A DNA stretch of 53,473 bases from Methylophaga sp. (GCF_030651745.1 NZ_JAUSCC010000024.1:1-53473), one strand, 5' to 3'. Positions 18,307 to 27,618 are shown, numbered from the stretch's first letter. Notes: generated from the sequence alone by a model not told the origin. A program made the numbers and translations.

Positions 18307-18627
18307 AATTTGTTTACCCTTCACTATTCTGACGCCCGCGATTTGATTACCAAAGCCTCTTATTTCACAGCCATAGCCGCTAAATGATGCTTGTGATTCA
18401 ACCAGTCCCAACCATTTCTCACCCGGAGCTTGAGCACCACTCATTCTGCTAAAGGTAAGTCCTCTGCTCTGCAGTTCAATGACAATATCGTTATACGTCA
18501 TTCCCGGTTTGATTTGCTGACAAGCAGTTTTAATCTTTTCGGTTTCCCACACGTAATAGAGCGGGTATAACATCACCAGCACAATTGAAAACTGTAGCAA
18601 CTTTACTAAGATCAGCTGATATTTCAT
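18298..18627 (-). CDS. Hypothetical small membrane-anchored protein
   Basis: A protein of about 109 residues with one N-terminal helix (VKLLQFSIVLVMLYPLYYVW) and a soluble remainder with two Cys. The segment CQQIKPGMTYNDIVIELQSRG resembles the start of SmpA/BamE-like small folds (weak impression only). ATG 18627 follows AAGGAAA at a good distance; a longer frame to 18648 is less likely. It converges on oadB and shares its terminator hairpin. I do not recognise the family. Confidence 0.6.
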   Translation of the reverse strand: MKYQLILVKLLQFSIVLVMLYPLYYVWETEKIKTACQQIKPGMTYNDIVIELQSRGLTFSRMSGAQAPGEKWLGLVESQASFSGYGCEIRGFGNQIAGVRIVKGKQIAP

Positions 18628-18736
18628 GGCTAAGTTTCCTTTCATCAAGCCATATTGAGTTTGCTGATTGTAGTGGGTATGACTTTACTAAAACGTGATG
18701 TACAGATTGTTTTCCCATAAATAACAGGATCATTAA

Positions 18737-18958
18737 ATGACAAACGAAATCACCACCGTGCATATCACTAAAAGCCCGGTCGAACTGTTCAAAATTCTCA
18801 AATTTGAAGGCATCGCCGACAGCGGCGCTGAAGCGAAAAATATCATTGCTGAAGGCCATGTTAAGGTCAACGGTGTGGTGGAAACACGTAAACGTAAACA
18901 GATGGTAGCTGGCGATATTTTTCAGATCGGTGACGATAGCTGGCAATTAGTAGATTGA
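18737..18958 (+). CDS. ybcJ: S4-domain RNA-binding protein (YbcJ-like)
   Basis: A 73-residue protein that consists of a single S4 fold. It has the typical line LFKILKFEGIADSGAEAKNI followed by EGHVKVNGVVETRKRKQM, which is the RNA-contact surface of S4 domains. E. coli YbcJ is the small relative; its RNA target is not established. It lies 60 bases upstream of arsR and its stop codon TGA is part of the arsR -35 element, so a readthrough transcript into the arsenic genes is possible. Confidence 0.85.
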   Translation: MTNEITTVHITKSPVELFKILKFEGIADSGAEAKNIIAEGHVKVNGVVETRKRKQMVAGDIFQIGDDSWQLVD

Positions 18959-18982
18959 CATTCAAACAAATTAATATATGTT
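18955..18982 (+). promoter_or_regulatory. Promoter of the ars operon
   Basis: A perfect -35 TTGACA (18955-18960) overlaps the stop codon of the S4 gene. With a 16-base spacer it faces TATGTT (18977-18982, 4 of 6 bases) as -10. The -10 falls inside the inverted repeat at 18974-18992, so a repressor bound there would block polymerase. Confidence 0.6.
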
Positions 18983-18992
18983 TTTCATATAT
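18974..18992 (+). promoter_or_regulatory. Putative ArsR operator
   Basis: ATATATG (18974-18980), five T and CATATAT (18986-18992) form a 7-bp inverted repeat upstream of arsR. The form resembles the AT-rich dyads bound by ArsR/SmtB repressors. A closely similar dyad lies between arsR and arsC. Confidence 0.55.
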
Positions 18993-19017
18993 ATGAATTT
19001 CCGAATATATCACCATT

Positions 19018-19341
19018 ATGGATTTACTGAGTTTTCACAAATGTCTGGCAGACGAAACGCGTTTGCGTTTAGTCCTGCTAATAGTCGATCAAGACGAATT
19101 ATGTGTCTGTGAATTGATTTCAGCCCTGCAAATCAGTCAGCCAAAAATATCACGTCACCTGGCGTTACTCAGACAAAGTGGTCTTTTGCTGGATCGACGC
19201 CAAGGTCAATGGGTGTATTACCGTCTAAACCCTGATCTGCCCGCTTGGGCGACACAATCCATTGATGCTGCTTATCAAAGCAAACCGAACTTTTTTAGAG
19301 ATGATTTAGTGAAGTTACAGCGCTTAGGTAATTGCTGCTAA
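19018..19341 (+). CDS. arsR: ArsR-family arsenite-responsive repressor
   Basis: A 107-residue winged-helix repressor. The metal-site motif ELCVCEL (Cys29, Cys31) is the classic As(III) site of E. coli-type ArsR, placed at the start of the DNA-binding helices. The recognition region SQPKISRHLALLRQSGLL follows. The protein also ends in Cys106-Cys107, which may contribute to sensing. In this family As(III) binding releases the repressor from DNA. It opens the arsR-arsC-acr3-gapdh operon. No strong Shine-Dalgarno precedes the ATG. Confidence 0.93.
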   Translation: MDLLSFHKCLADETRLRLVLLIVDQDELCVCELISALQISQPKISRHLALLRQSGLLLDRRQGQWVYYRLNPDLPAWATQSIDAAYQSKPNFFRDDLVKLQRLGNCC

Positions 19342-19356
19342 AAATTTTAGCCTGAA

Positions 19357-19376
19357 ATATATGGATAAACATATGT
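19357..19376 (+). promoter_or_regulatory. Second operator-like dyad between arsR and arsC
   Basis: ATATATG (19357-19363), six bases and CATATGT (19370-19376) repeat the pattern of the dyad before arsR. It directly abuts the arsC ATG at 19378, where a bound repressor could act as a roadblock or tune arsC translation. The function is inferred from the resemblance alone. Confidence 0.35.
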
Positions 19377-19377
19377 T

Positions 19378-19863
19378 ATGACAACCACTCCTCCCAAACT
19401 GTTATTCCTGTGCACCCACAATGCCTGTCGCAGCATCCTGGCTGAAGCCATTTGTCGACAATTAGCTGGTCATAAATTTATCGTTGCCAGCGCGGGTAGT
19501 CAGCCAGCCGGAAAAGTGTTTCCCCAAACCTTAAACAAACTAACTGAACACGGTTACAACATTGATGGATTATCCAGTAAATCCTGGGAAGCTTTGAGTG
19601 ACTATCATCCTGATATCGTGATCACCGTCTGTGATCAGGCCGCAGGTGAAAGCTGCCCTATCTGGTTCGGCAAAGCCGTCAAAGGTCATTGGGGATTGCC
19701 TGATGCTTCCAAAATCACTGATTCAAACGAACGGGATCAATGTTTTGATGGTTTGATTCAACTGCTTGAAACAAGCTTTACTGCTTTGTTGGAATTATCG
19801 TTGGCGAAGCTTTCTGCAACGGAAATCAGCACTGAATTAAAACGAATTGGAGCCACTAACTGA
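19378..19863 (+). CDS. arsC: Arsenate reductase, low-molecular-weight phosphatase type
   Basis: A 161-residue enzyme that reduces arsenate to arsenite. The P-loop CTHNACRS (Cys12 to Arg18) is the CX5R motif of the tyrosine-phosphatase fold. Cys85 and Cys93, in [13 protein letters not shown], form the disulfide relay of thioredoxin-dependent ArsC as in Staphylococcus. The normal third-cysteine arrangement is therefore present and this is not the glutaredoxin-type enzyme of E. coli. It overlaps the acr3 start codon by one base (TGATG). Confidence 0.92.
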   Translation: MTTTPPKLLFLCTHNACRSILAEAICRQLAGHKFIVASAGSQPAGKVFPQTLNKLTEHGYNIDGLSSKSWEALSDYHPDIVITVCDQAAGESCPIWFGKAVKGHWGLPDASKITDSNERDQCFDGLIQLLETSFTALLELSLAKLSATEISTELKRIGATN

Positions 19864-20897
19864 TGGGTATTTTTGAACGTTATTTATCGGTATGGGTCGG
19901 GCTGAGCATTCTGGCAGGATTATTTTTAGGTAATCTGTTTCCGCCCATATTCGATCTAATCGCCAGCCTGGAATACGCTCATGTAAATCTGCTGATTGCG
20001 ATATTTATCTGGTTGATGATTTATCCAATGATGGTACAGGTGGATTTCACCGCCATTAAAGATGTTGGCAAAAGGCCGCAGGGAATTTGGCTGACTTTGG
20101 TCATCAACTGGCTGATCAAACCTTTCACTATGGCTGCTTTAGGTTGGTTGTTTTTTAAAGTATTTTTCGCCGGTTGGGTCGATCCGCAATCAGCTGATGA
20201 ATATATTGCCGGCATGATTTTACTGGGCGTTGCACCCTGTACGGCGATGGTATTTATCTGGAGCCAACTGGTTAAAGGCGATGCCAATTACACTCTGGTG
20301 CAAGTCTCGCTCAATGACATCATCATGATTTTCGCTTTTGCGCCGATTGCCGCATTTTTACTTGGCATCACTGACTTAACTGTGCCCTGGGAAACCTTGC
20401 TGATCTCAGTCGTGTTATATGTTTTATTACCTCTTATTGCAGGCTTTTTTACCCGGCAACACATCATTAAAAGCAAAGGCTTACCCGCTCTCAACAGCTT
20501 TTTAAGCCATATCAAACCTTGGTCAATCATGGGTTTATTGGCCACTGTGATTTTGCTGTTTGGTTTTCAGGCTGAAACCATTTTGCAACAACCTTTTATT
20601 ATTGTGCTGATTGCTATTCCCTTGTTGATTCAAACTTACGGGATTTTTGCTTTGGGTTACTTTACAGCCATCAAAATGCGTCTGCAACACGATGTCGCTG
20701 CTCCTGCCTGTTTAATTGGCACCTCAAACTTTTTCGAAATGGCCGTTGCTGTTGCCATTTCATTATTCGGTCTGCATTCAGGTGCTGCTCTGGCAACCGT
20801 GGTCGGTGTATTGGTGGAAGTGCCAGTCATGCTGACATTAGTCTATTTTGCCAATCGCACCCGACACTGGTTTCCTAAACAAGAGAATTTATCATGA
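19863..20897 (+). CDS. acr3: Arsenite efflux transporter Acr3
   Basis: A 344-residue inner-membrane protein with about ten helices. The two residues known to matter in Acr3 are visible: Cys126 in [13 protein letters not shown] and Glu292 in [10 protein letters not shown]. It exports arsenite produced by ArsC using the proton gradient. It is not ArsB, which is longer and unrelated. Its start overlaps the arsC stop and its end overlaps the GAPDH start by 4 bases (ATGA), so the operon is tightly coupled. Confidence 0.94.
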   Translation: MGIFERYLSVWVGLSILAGLFLGNLFPPIFDLIASLEYAHVNLLIAIFIWLMIYPMMVQVDFTAIKDVGKRPQGIWLTLVINWLIKPFTMAALGWLFFKVFFAGWVDPQSADEYIAGMILLGVAPCTAMVFIWSQLVKGDANYTLVQVSLNDIIMIFAFAPIAAFLLGITDLTVPWETLLISVVLYVLLPLIAGFFTRQHIIKSKGLPALNSFLSHIKPWSIMGLLATVILLFGFQAETILQQPFIIVLIAIPLLIQTYGIFALGYFTAIKMRLQHDVAAPACLIGTSNFFEMAVAVAISLFGLHSGAALATVVGVLVEVPVMLTLVYFANRTRHWFPKQENLS

Positions 20898-21895
20898 CAA
20901 TCAAAGTAGGTATTAACGGTTTTGGTCGTATTGGACGCTTGTGTTTACGCGCTGCGTGGGAATGGCCAGACATTGAGTTTGTACAATTAAATGATCCTGC
21001 TGGTGATGCTGAAACTCACGCGCATCTATTAAATTTTGATTCGGTACATGGTCGTTGGGAGCATTCTGCACTAGCCAATGGCAGCAATATTACAGTTGGT
21101 GATAAAACCCTTGCGGTAACCGCGAATAAAGCCATTAATGACACCGACTGGTCAGGCTGTGATGTTGTTATTGAAGCATCCGGCAAAATGCGTGATAGCA
21201 CAATGTTACAAGCGTATTTGGATCAAGGTGTAAAGCGTGTGGTGGTGACAGCCCCGGTCAAACAGGCTGGTATCTTAAATGTGGTAATGGGTGTGAACGA
21301 TGATCTGTACGATGCGGATGCGCATAAAATTGTGACCGCCGCCTCTTGCACCACAAACTGTCTGGCCCCTGTCGTCAAAGTTATTCATGAAAAGCTGGGC
21401 ATCAAACACGGCATGATCACCACCATCCATGATTTAACCAATACTCAGTCAATTATGGATACCCCGCACAAAGATTTACGCCGGGCGCGTATGTCTGGTA
21501 ACAATTTGATTCCCACCACAACCGGCAGTGCCACCGCTATTACTGAAATTTTCCCTGAACTCAAAGGCCGCTTAAATGGCCACGCGGTTCGCGTCCCCCT
21601 AGCTAATGCTTCATTAACGGATTGTGTGTTTGAAGTTGAACGCGCTACCTCGGTTGAGGAAGTCAACGCGTTATTAAAGTCCGCTGCAGAAAATGAATTA
21701 AACGGAATCCTGGGCTATGAAGAAAAACCCTTGGTATCGAGTGATTATCGGGGCGATCCACGTTCAAGCATTATTGACGCCCTATCCACCATGGTCACCA
21801 ATCAGACACAGGTGAAAATCTACGCCTGGTATGACAATGAATGGGGCTACAGCATGCGAACCATGGAACTGGTACTTAAAGTAGGTCTAAGCTGA
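20894..21895 (+). CDS. Ars-type glyceraldehyde-3-phosphate dehydrogenase
   Basis: A 333-residue GAPDH with the NAD-binding motif [11 protein letters not shown] (7-17), the catalytic Cys152 in ASCTTNC and His179. The catalytic His is followed by DLTNTQ and then HKDLRRAR, a signature I associate with GAPDHs of arsenic operons rather than with housekeeping glycolytic GAPDH. In the described system this enzyme makes 1-arseno-3-phosphoglycerate, which the MFS transporter ArsJ exports. No arsJ lies in the window. The gene overlaps acr3 by 4 bases and is the last gene of the operon; the alkB gene converges on it with one base between stop codons. Confidence 0.92.
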   Translation: MTIKVGINGFGRIGRLCLRAAWEWPDIEFVQLNDPAGDAETHAHLLNFDSVHGRWEHSALANGSNITVGDKTLAVTANKAINDTDWSGCDVVIEASGKMRDSTMLQAYLDQGVKRVVVTAPVKQAGILNVVMGVNDDLYDADAHKIVTAASCTTNCLAPVVKVIHEKLGIKHGMITTIHDLTNTQSIMDTPHKDLRRARMSGNNLIPTTTGSATAITEIFPELKGRLNGHAVRVPLANASLTDCVFEVERATSVEEVNALLKSAAENELNGILGYEEKPLVSSDYRGDPRSSIIDALSTMVTNQTQVKIYAWYDNEWGYSMRTMELVLKVGLS

Positions 21896-21896
21896 G

Positions 21897-22547
21897 TTAT
21901 CTGGCCTGACGGAAGGTCAGGTTATATCGATACGACCCGGTCAATGGATGCTGACCGGGCTTTAACGTTAATACACCATGGTAATAACGTCTTGCCGCCC
22001 CACCCCAGACAATTACATCACCGTGCTCTAATGGAATTCGCTGTACAGAATCATTTCGCTTTGGCCCGCCGAACTGAAACACGATTGGCAACCCCAGTGA
22101 AACAGAAACTATTGGCTGAGAAAAATCCTTTTCATCCTTATCCTGATGCAGGCCCATTTTGGCACCGACTTCATAGCGGTTTATCAGACATACATCAGGT
22201 GAAAATCGGCTAAAACCGGATTGTTTTGCCGCTGTTTCAGCAAGTTCGCGAAAACTTTCCGGCATTGCTGGCCAAGCCTGTTGAGTTTGCGGGTCAATTT
22301 CACTGTAACGGTAACCCTGTCTGTCACTATGCCATCCCACGTCACCACAATTGGTAATTGCGGCAGACATATAAAAACCGCCCGGTGTCTGCATCCTGCT
22401 AAAAGGCGATTCTGCCGAGAGAGTGTCAAGCTGATTTAACAATTGGGGCGCCATTTGCAAAGCAAAGCTTCTTAACAAAAAAACTTCCGGCAGGATTTGT
22501 TCACATTGAAGCTGATTTGCCTCAGCAAATAAATCCGCTGTGATCAT
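21897..22547 (-). CDS. alkB: AlkB-type alkylated DNA repair dioxygenase
   Basis: A 216-residue Fe(II)/2-oxoglutarate dioxygenase that removes methyl groups from N1-methyladenine and N3-methylcytosine. The metal triad is visible as H134-x-D136 (HQD) and H190 (YYHG). The 2-oxoglutarate arginines are R207 and R213 in RYNLTFR. The upstream gene ogt overlaps it by 4 bases, so the two alkylation-repair genes form one translationally coupled unit. Confidence 0.95.
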   Translation of the reverse strand: MITADLFAEANQLQCEQILPEVFLLRSFALQMAPQLLNQLDTLSAESPFSRMQTPGGFYMSAAITNCGDVGWHSDRQGYRYSEIDPQTQQAWPAMPESFRELAETAAKQSGFSRFSPDVCLINRYEVGAKMGLHQDKDEKDFSQPIVSVSLGLPIVFQFGGPKRNDSVQRIPLEHGDVIVWGGAARRYYHGVLTLKPGQHPLTGSYRYNLTFRQAR

Positions 22548-23089
22548 TTTGTCAGTGTCATGCGCTCACGACGCAACAAAGCCTGCTTAATCTCTACACC
22601 CCAGCGATAACCGGAAAGTGAACCATCCTTACGAATCACTCGATGGCATGGAACAATCACCGCAATATTATTCGCTCCACAGGCACTGGCAATGGCTCTC
22701 ACCGCGCCCGGATTCTGCAGTTTTTCAGCAATATCGCTATAGCTAACAGTTGAACCAGAGGGAATATCAGACAAGGCTTGCCAGACTTGTTGCTGGAACA
22801 GTGTACCTCGTTGATCCAACCGGAAATCAAAACGCTTTTGCGGATTGTGTATTTGATCAATTACTTTTGAGAGAGTGCTTTTCACACCCTTGCCACCATC
22901 AACACAGGTTGCAGCAGAAAACTGCTGTTGCAGACTGGCCATCATATCCTTGGGAGATTTACCCAAATACACGGCACAAATTCCGCTTGAAGATTCTGCT
23001 GTCAGTACATGCCCTACATGGCTGATACCAATAGCAAAATGGATTTTTTCAGTTACTGGCGCAACGACTTTCAATTCACTGGCCATCAT
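22544..23089 (-). CDS. ogt: Methylated-DNA--protein-cysteine methyltransferase
   Basis: A 181-residue suicide enzyme for O6-methylguanine repair. The active-site motif IVPCHRVI holds the acceptor Cys (residue 148 from the chosen start). The DNA-binding region VSYSDIAEKLQNPGAVRAI and the C-terminal GYRWGVEIKQALLRRE are typical of the Ada C-terminal half. I chose ATG 23089 (or the adjacent ATG 23086) because AGAGGA lies 6 bases upstream; the longer GTG frame from 23107 is unlikely. There is no Ada N-terminal zinc domain, so it is Ogt rather than a full Ada regulator. First gene of the ogt-alkB pair. Confidence 0.93.
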   Translation of the reverse strand: MMASELKVVAPVTEKIHFAIGISHVGHVLTAESSSGICAVYLGKSPKDMMASLQQQFSAATCVDGGKGVKSTLSKVIDQIHNPQKRFDFRLDQRGTLFQQQVWQALSDIPSGSTVSYSDIAEKLQNPGAVRAIASACGANNIAVIVPCHRVIRKDGSLSGYRWGVEIKQALLRRERMTLTK

Positions 23090-23247
23090 TGACTGTCCTC
23101 TGTTCACGTTGCGTTCACCTTACTGTTGTTAGTTTACATTCTAAATCGTATTCCCTTGTCAGTTTAACAGTAGGGAATTTGCCGATGCACACAGTTTAAA
23201 ATTGGATTAAGCTGTGATTGATATGGGAATTATTCCTGGACACTACT

Positions 23248-23658
23248 ATGAAATTGAAATTAATTTTACTGTTATTAGCTGCGCCACTGTTAGCAAATGC
23301 TGGTGCTGTTTCTCAACTCGGAACCGGCGATCCGCTAAAACTGGTTTATCAGGAAATGCTTTACCAATATCAGGTAGGTCTGGAATTGCATCAACAATAC
23401 GACTTCAAGCAGCCGATTGATGTGATGCAGTGCAAAAATCAACATGGATATATTCAAACACGTGCACGATCCATGGTGGGTACTGCCAATCAAGTTGAAG
23501 AAGAAATCCGCAGTGAAGTAATTGATGCGGCATGGTTCGCATTAAATTGTTCACGTTGCGGCAGTCCGGCCGATAGTTGCGACGCCGTGCCGGAAAAACT
23601 GCAGTTCATTAAATCGCAGCTCGAAGCAAAACAAAAAGCTAAATCTGAGCAGCAATAA
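23248..23658 (+). CDS. Secreted hypothetical protein
   Basis: A 136-residue protein with a clear signal peptide (MKLKLILLLLAAPLLANA, cleaved after about residue 18). The mature part is polar, ends in a Lys/Gln-rich tail and has four Cys. Three are close together in NCSRCGSPADSC and one stands in DVMQCK, which suggests disulfides or a metal site. I chose ATG 23248; the upstream TTG frame would only add residues in front of the signal peptide. Function unknown. Confidence 0.75.
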   Translation: MKLKLILLLLAAPLLANAGAVSQLGTGDPLKLVYQEMLYQYQVGLELHQQYDFKQPIDVMQCKNQHGYIQTRARSMVGTANQVEEEIRSEVIDAAWFALNCSRCGSPADSCDAVPEKLQFIKSQLEAKQKAKSEQQ

Positions 23659-23843
23659 TTTCACGCCCATCCAGACGTTTACATTTTTGAGATGTCAGAT
23701 ATTTACTCTCGTTAATTTTTACTTTTAAAACAGTGATTAATGATTATCAACGATGTTGCTTAGTTAAGCTTTAAGCATAGTGATAAGTACTTTTTCCAAC
23801 GTTTTAATGTTTCTTCTTTTTTCTTTCATCCCAGAGGTCTTTG

Positions 23844-24941
23844 ATGAACCAATCGCAAGATATTACTCTGTTATCACCTATCAAAATTGGTGACCAGACA
23901 TTTAGAAATCGAATGGTCATGGCACCATTAACGCGGAACAGAGCGGGTGAAGGCTTAGTGCCCACTGACATGAATGTGATCTATTATCAACAGCGGGCAT
24001 CTGCTGGCCTGATTATCAGCGAAGGTACACAAATAGCGGATGATGCCTTAGGTTACCCATTGACGCCCGGCATTCACACAGAAGAACAGATAATCGGATG
24101 GCGGAAAGTAACTGATGCCGTGCATAAAGAAGATGGTCTGATTTTTGTCCAGTTGTGGCATTGCGGCCGGGTTTCACATAGCTCTATGCTACCAAATGGC
24201 ATGAAACCGCTTGCCCCCTCAGCCATTAAACCTGCAGGAGAAGTTTATACCTACCAAGGTATGCAACCCTATGAAACACCCCAAGCCATAGAAACCGCAG
24301 ATATTCCACGAATTGTTGAACAATACCGTCACGCCGCCTGTTGTGCAGTTGAAGCAGGTTTTGATGGGGTCGAAATTCATGCGGCCAATGGCTATTTACT
24401 TGATCAATTTTTACGCGATGGTACCAACAAACGTGAAGATCAATATGGCGGCAGCCTAGAGAACCGCGCTCGCTTAATTATGGAAGTGACTGCTGCAGTC
24501 TGCGAAATTTGGGACCCGAAAAAAGTAGGCATTCGCTTATCACCTTTACAACCTTTCAATGACTTGCATGATTCCAATCCCGAGGCCACTTTTAGCTATA
24601 TAGTCAAGGCACTTAATAAATTCGGGCTGGGCTATTTGCATATCACCGAGATGGGCGCAGAGACTCCTGGAATAGCTGGCCCGGCATTTGATATCAGCGC
24701 ATTACGTGAATTATGGGATGGTATCTACATGACCAACAGCAATTATGACCAGGCATCAGGGAATAAAGCCCTAAAAGAAGGTAAAGCCGACCTGATTTCG
24801 TTTGGAAAATTATTTATTGCCAATCCGGATCTACCCGAACGATTTGCCACTAATGCCATGCTCAACGAAGCAGATTCCAACAGTTTTTATGGTGGTGATG
24901 AAAAAGGCTATATTGATTATCCATTTCTCAAACCTGCATAA
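23844..24941 (+). CDS. nemA: Old yellow enzyme family NAD(P)H:flavin oxidoreductase
   Basis: A 365-residue FMN-dependent ene-reductase. Family marks are RMVMAPLTRNRAG (25-38 region), the substrate-side HCGRVSH, the EIHAANGYLLDQFLRDGTN block and the late SFGKLFIANPDLPERF FMN-binding segment. Relatives such as NemA and XenB reduce activated alkenes, nitroesters and N-ethylmaleimide. AGAGG precedes ATG 23844, which was preferred over the TTG one codon upstream. The gene is followed by its own terminator. The exact substrate cannot be told from the sequence. Confidence 0.92.
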   Translation: MNQSQDITLLSPIKIGDQTFRNRMVMAPLTRNRAGEGLVPTDMNVIYYQQRASAGLIISEGTQIADDALGYPLTPGIHTEEQIIGWRKVTDAVHKEDGLIFVQLWHCGRVSHSSMLPNGMKPLAPSAIKPAGEVYTYQGMQPYETPQAIETADIPRIVEQYRHAACCAVEAGFDGVEIHAANGYLLDQFLRDGTNKREDQYGGSLENRARLIMEVTAAVCEIWDPKKVGIRLSPLQPFNDLHDSNPEATFSYIVKALNKFGLGYLHITEMGAETPGIAGPAFDISALRELWDGIYMTNSNYDQASGNKALKEGKADLISFGKLFIANPDLPERFATNAMLNEADSNSFYGGDEKGYIDYPFLKPA

Positions 24942-24956
24942 ATTTAAAATTTCGAT

Positions 24957-24983
24957 AAAAAAACCGGCTTAGCCGGTTTTTTT
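24957..24983 (+). terminator. Terminator of the old yellow enzyme gene
   Basis: AAAACCGGC and GCCGGTTTT pair around a three-base loop, followed by a run of seven T. It lies 15 bases beyond the stop codon. The A-run before the stem makes it potentially active on both strands. Confidence 0.92.
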
Positions 24984-25084
24984 ATGTCTGAAGATTTTGT
25001 TACACGAAAGATTAAACGCCAATCAGCAGACAATGGGCTTATAGGGTGTGTAATAATCTTAATTGCTTTTGTTCAAGGTTTAAT

Positions 25085-26791
25085 ATGGATTTTATTAATA
25101 CACTTTTTCTTCTCGGCGGCCTGCTTATCACGCTAAGCATTCTTGGTAGCCGACTCTCATCAAAATTTGGCCTTCCATTACTGATCATCTTCTTGGTGCT
25201 CGGCATGCTTGCCGGTGAAGAAGGTATTTTGGGCATCGAGTTTGATGATTACTCAATGGCATTTCTGATTGGCCATCTTGCCCTAGCCATGATTCTGCTG
25301 GATGGTGGACTGCGAACCAGGCTGAAAACCTTCAGGGCCGGCTTCAAACCCGCCCTCTCCCTCGCGACTTTAGGCGTTCTGCTCACCAGTGGCAGTGTTG
25401 GTTTGCTCGCTATGTGGGTATTTGATCTCAGTTTGTTTGAAGGCTTATTGATTGGTGCCATTATCGGGTCAACCGATGCGGCAGCCGTATTTTCTATGCT
25501 CAGCGGCCGCGGCATTAACCTCAATGAACGTGTTGGTGCTACGCTGGAAATTGAATCTGGCACCAACGATCCGATGGCGATTTTCCTGACCATTATGTTA
25601 GTTGAAGTGCTGGTTGGCGAAATTGGCGGACCATTAGATACTGTTTTATTTTTACTACAGCAATTTGGCTTTGGCTTGATTATCGGTATTGGCGGCGGCT
25701 GGTTAATTGCCCGATTACTCAGTTGGTTGGATTTAGCCCCCGGACTTTATGCCATGTTGGCATTAGCGCTTGGTTTCAGTGTATTTGGCCTGACCGGCGC
25801 AGTTGGCGGCAGTGGCTTTTTGGCTATTTACCTTTGTGGCTTGATGATTGGCAATCGTCCAGGACGTCATTTGAACTTTATTCTACCGGTACACGATGGT
25901 CTGGCCTGGCTCAGTCAAATCGGCTTGTTTCTGATATTGGGGTTATTAGTTAATCCCAGTGAATTAATTGAATATGCCCTGCCCGCTCTGGTTATTGCAT
26001 TAGCCTTAATTTTTATTGCCAGACCAGTAGCGGTAGTTCTATCGGTCAAACCCTTTTTTCGCTTTCGCTGGCGCGAAATCGGTTTTATATCCTGGGTTGG
26101 ACTGCGTGGCGCCGTCCCGATTGTGTTGGCCATTTTCCCGGTGATTGGCGGCGTTGAAAATGCATCGTTGTATTTCAATGTCGCCTTTGTAGTGGTACTG
26201 CTTTCATTGTTGATTCAGGGCAGCACACTGTCGTTGATGGCGCGTTGGATGCGAGTTGAAATTCCTGTTGGAATTACACCAAACCATCGCGGCGCATTAG
26301 GAATATTGCCGGAAAATGATTATGAGTTATTTGTTTATCGTATTGAAAACGAACAATTAGATGGTCAGCCAATTCGATTAATACGTTTTCCATCAGGTAC
26401 GTTGATTTCAGCGTTATTTCGTAATCATGTGATGTTGCATCCCAAAGGCAGTACCGAACTCAAACTTAACGACACTATTTGTGTGATTAGCCGAAATGAA
26501 GATTTGGATGCGTTGAATCAAATCTTTAGCGGTCATTCCAAGCTTAAGCAAAAAGAGGCCTTTTTCGGCTCATTCAACATTCGCGGTGATGCATTACTAG
26601 AAGATGTCGCTAAAGCCTATGGTCTGGTTATCAGCTCTGCCCAATCTGGCATGACTGTAAGTGATTTTATTTCTCGCCGAGTTGGTGGACACCCGGTGGT
26701 AGGTGATGATGTAGATTGGCATGGCATTCATTGGGTAGTGAACGAAGTTGATGGCGATAAGATCATCAAAGTCGGACTCAGATTGTATTAA
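25085..26791 (+). CDS. nhaP2: K+/H+ antiporter, CPA1 family (NhaP2/CvrA-like)
   Basis: A 568-residue membrane exchanger. Twelve or so helices fill residues 1-380; the conserved segments IIGSTDAAAVFSML and ESGTNDPMAIFLT carry the Asp residues of the CPA1 transport site. A TrkA-C-like domain (about 395-475) and a CorC/HlyC-like domain (about 485-568) form the cytoplasmic tail, the arrangement of NhaP2. It exchanges K+ (or Na+) for H+ and helps in alkaline or high-potassium conditions. I chose ATG 25085 because AAGG lies 8 bases upstream; the GTG frame from 25046 would put an unlikely Cys-rich leader before the first helix. Convergent with the MarC gene, with no bases between the two stops. Confidence 0.92.
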   Translation: MDFINTLFLLGGLLITLSILGSRLSSKFGLPLLIIFLVLGMLAGEEGILGIEFDDYSMAFLIGHLALAMILLDGGLRTRLKTFRAGFKPALSLATLGVLLTSGSVGLLAMWVFDLSLFEGLLIGAIIGSTDAAAVFSMLSGRGINLNERVGATLEIESGTNDPMAIFLTIMLVEVLVGEIGGPLDTVLFLLQQFGFGLIIGIGGGWLIARLLSWLDLAPGLYAMLALALGFSVFGLTGAVGGSGFLAIYLCGLMIGNRPGRHLNFILPVHDGLAWLSQIGLFLILGLLVNPSELIEYALPALVIALALIFIARPVAVVLSVKPFFRFRWREIGFISWVGLRGAVPIVLAIFPVIGGVENASLYFNVAFVVVLLSLLIQGSTLSLMARWMRVEIPVGITPNHRGALGILPENDYELFVYRIENEQLDGQPIRLIRFPSGTLISALFRNHVMLHPKGSTELKLNDTICVISRNEDLDALNQIFSGHSKLKQKEAFFGSFNIRGDALLEDVAKAYGLVISSAQSGMTVSDFISRRVGGHPVVGDDVDWHGIHWVVNEVDGDKIIKVGLRLY

Positions 26792-27436
26792 TTACAATGC
26801 GGTGTAGATATCCAACACACCGTTAATGACAAACTGCACGGCTATTACTGACAGAATGATGCCAAAAATACGGGTGATAATCTCCTTACCGGTTTCGCCA
26901 AGGTAACGCACCAGAAAATGTGAATAAACCATCGCCAGATAACACGATCCGGTAGTTAGAATGATGGCTAGAAACACTAATATCAAATGTCCTGTTGTTG
27001 GTGCCTCACTGGTCAAAATCATCACTGTGGCAATCGCACCGGGGCCACTCATAAAGGGAATGGCCAGCGGAATCACCGAAATATCTCTGGCAATCTTGCC
27101 ATCATTTCCGGGTTCAGAGGCATTGCTGGTTTCACCTTCATCCAACCCTTTGCGAATCATACTCATGGCAATCCCAAATAAAATCAAACCGCCAGCAATG
27201 CGAAACGCCTCAATGGTAATGCCAAAGATTTTAAATATCAGACCGCCTAGTAAGGCAAACACAAAAAATACCGCTGTCGCAATCAAACTGGAACGTTTTG
27301 CAACAGCTTTACGTGTTGCTTCTGTGGTACGTGGCAGAAGTGACACAAACATAAATGCTGTGGTCAGTGGATTGACGATGACAAACAATGCCGCAATGGT
27401 GATGACCCAATAATCAAAAAGCACACTTACGTTCAT
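26792..27436 (-). CDS. MarC-family integral membrane protein
   Basis: A 214-residue protein with six hydrophobic helices and the MarC-family marks VNPLTTAFMFVSLLPR near the N-terminus and PLAIPFMSGPGAI in the middle. The family (YchE, MarC, SnatA) has been linked in some archaea to amino-acid transport; the bacterial function is unsettled, and the old antibiotic-resistance annotation of MarC is not supported. It is a single gene on its strand, abutting nhaP2. Confidence 0.88.
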   Translation of the reverse strand: MNVSVLFDYWVITIAALFVIVNPLTTAFMFVSLLPRTTEATRKAVAKRSSLIATAVFFVFALLGGLIFKIFGITIEAFRIAGGLILFGIAMSMIRKGLDEGETSNASEPGNDGKIARDISVIPLAIPFMSGPGAIATVMILTSEAPTTGHLILVFLAIILTTGSCYLAMVYSHFLVRYLGETGKEIITRIFGIILSVIAVQFVINGVLDIYTAL

Positions 27437-27609
27437 TTCTCATCACCTGAAAACTTAAAAGCCCATATCCTCTCATAATTTTTGAGTCAAGTACGATAGA
27501 TGGTGAATTTCAATCCTGTTGTAACATGGTCGCAAACCAACAATCTTCTGCCTTTACAGCTTAACCAATCCTCGTACTGATCGTGGAGTAATCATCTTAA
27601 ATTGTGGTG

Positions 27610-27618
27610 TGCTATACC
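27610..27618 (+). promoter_or_regulatory. Possible extended -10 promoter of the two-component operon
   Basis: TGCTATACC is an extended -10 element located 55 bases before the kinase start; the -35 region (AATCAT) is poor. A short dyad TACCC-AAC-GGGTA (27615-27627) overlaps the transcription start region and could bind a regulator. Supported by eye only. Confidence 0.35.

Noticed and set aside
20894..21895. Housekeeping glycolytic GAPDH
   Set aside because: The residues after the catalytic His and the overlap with acr3 point to the arsenic-linked type.
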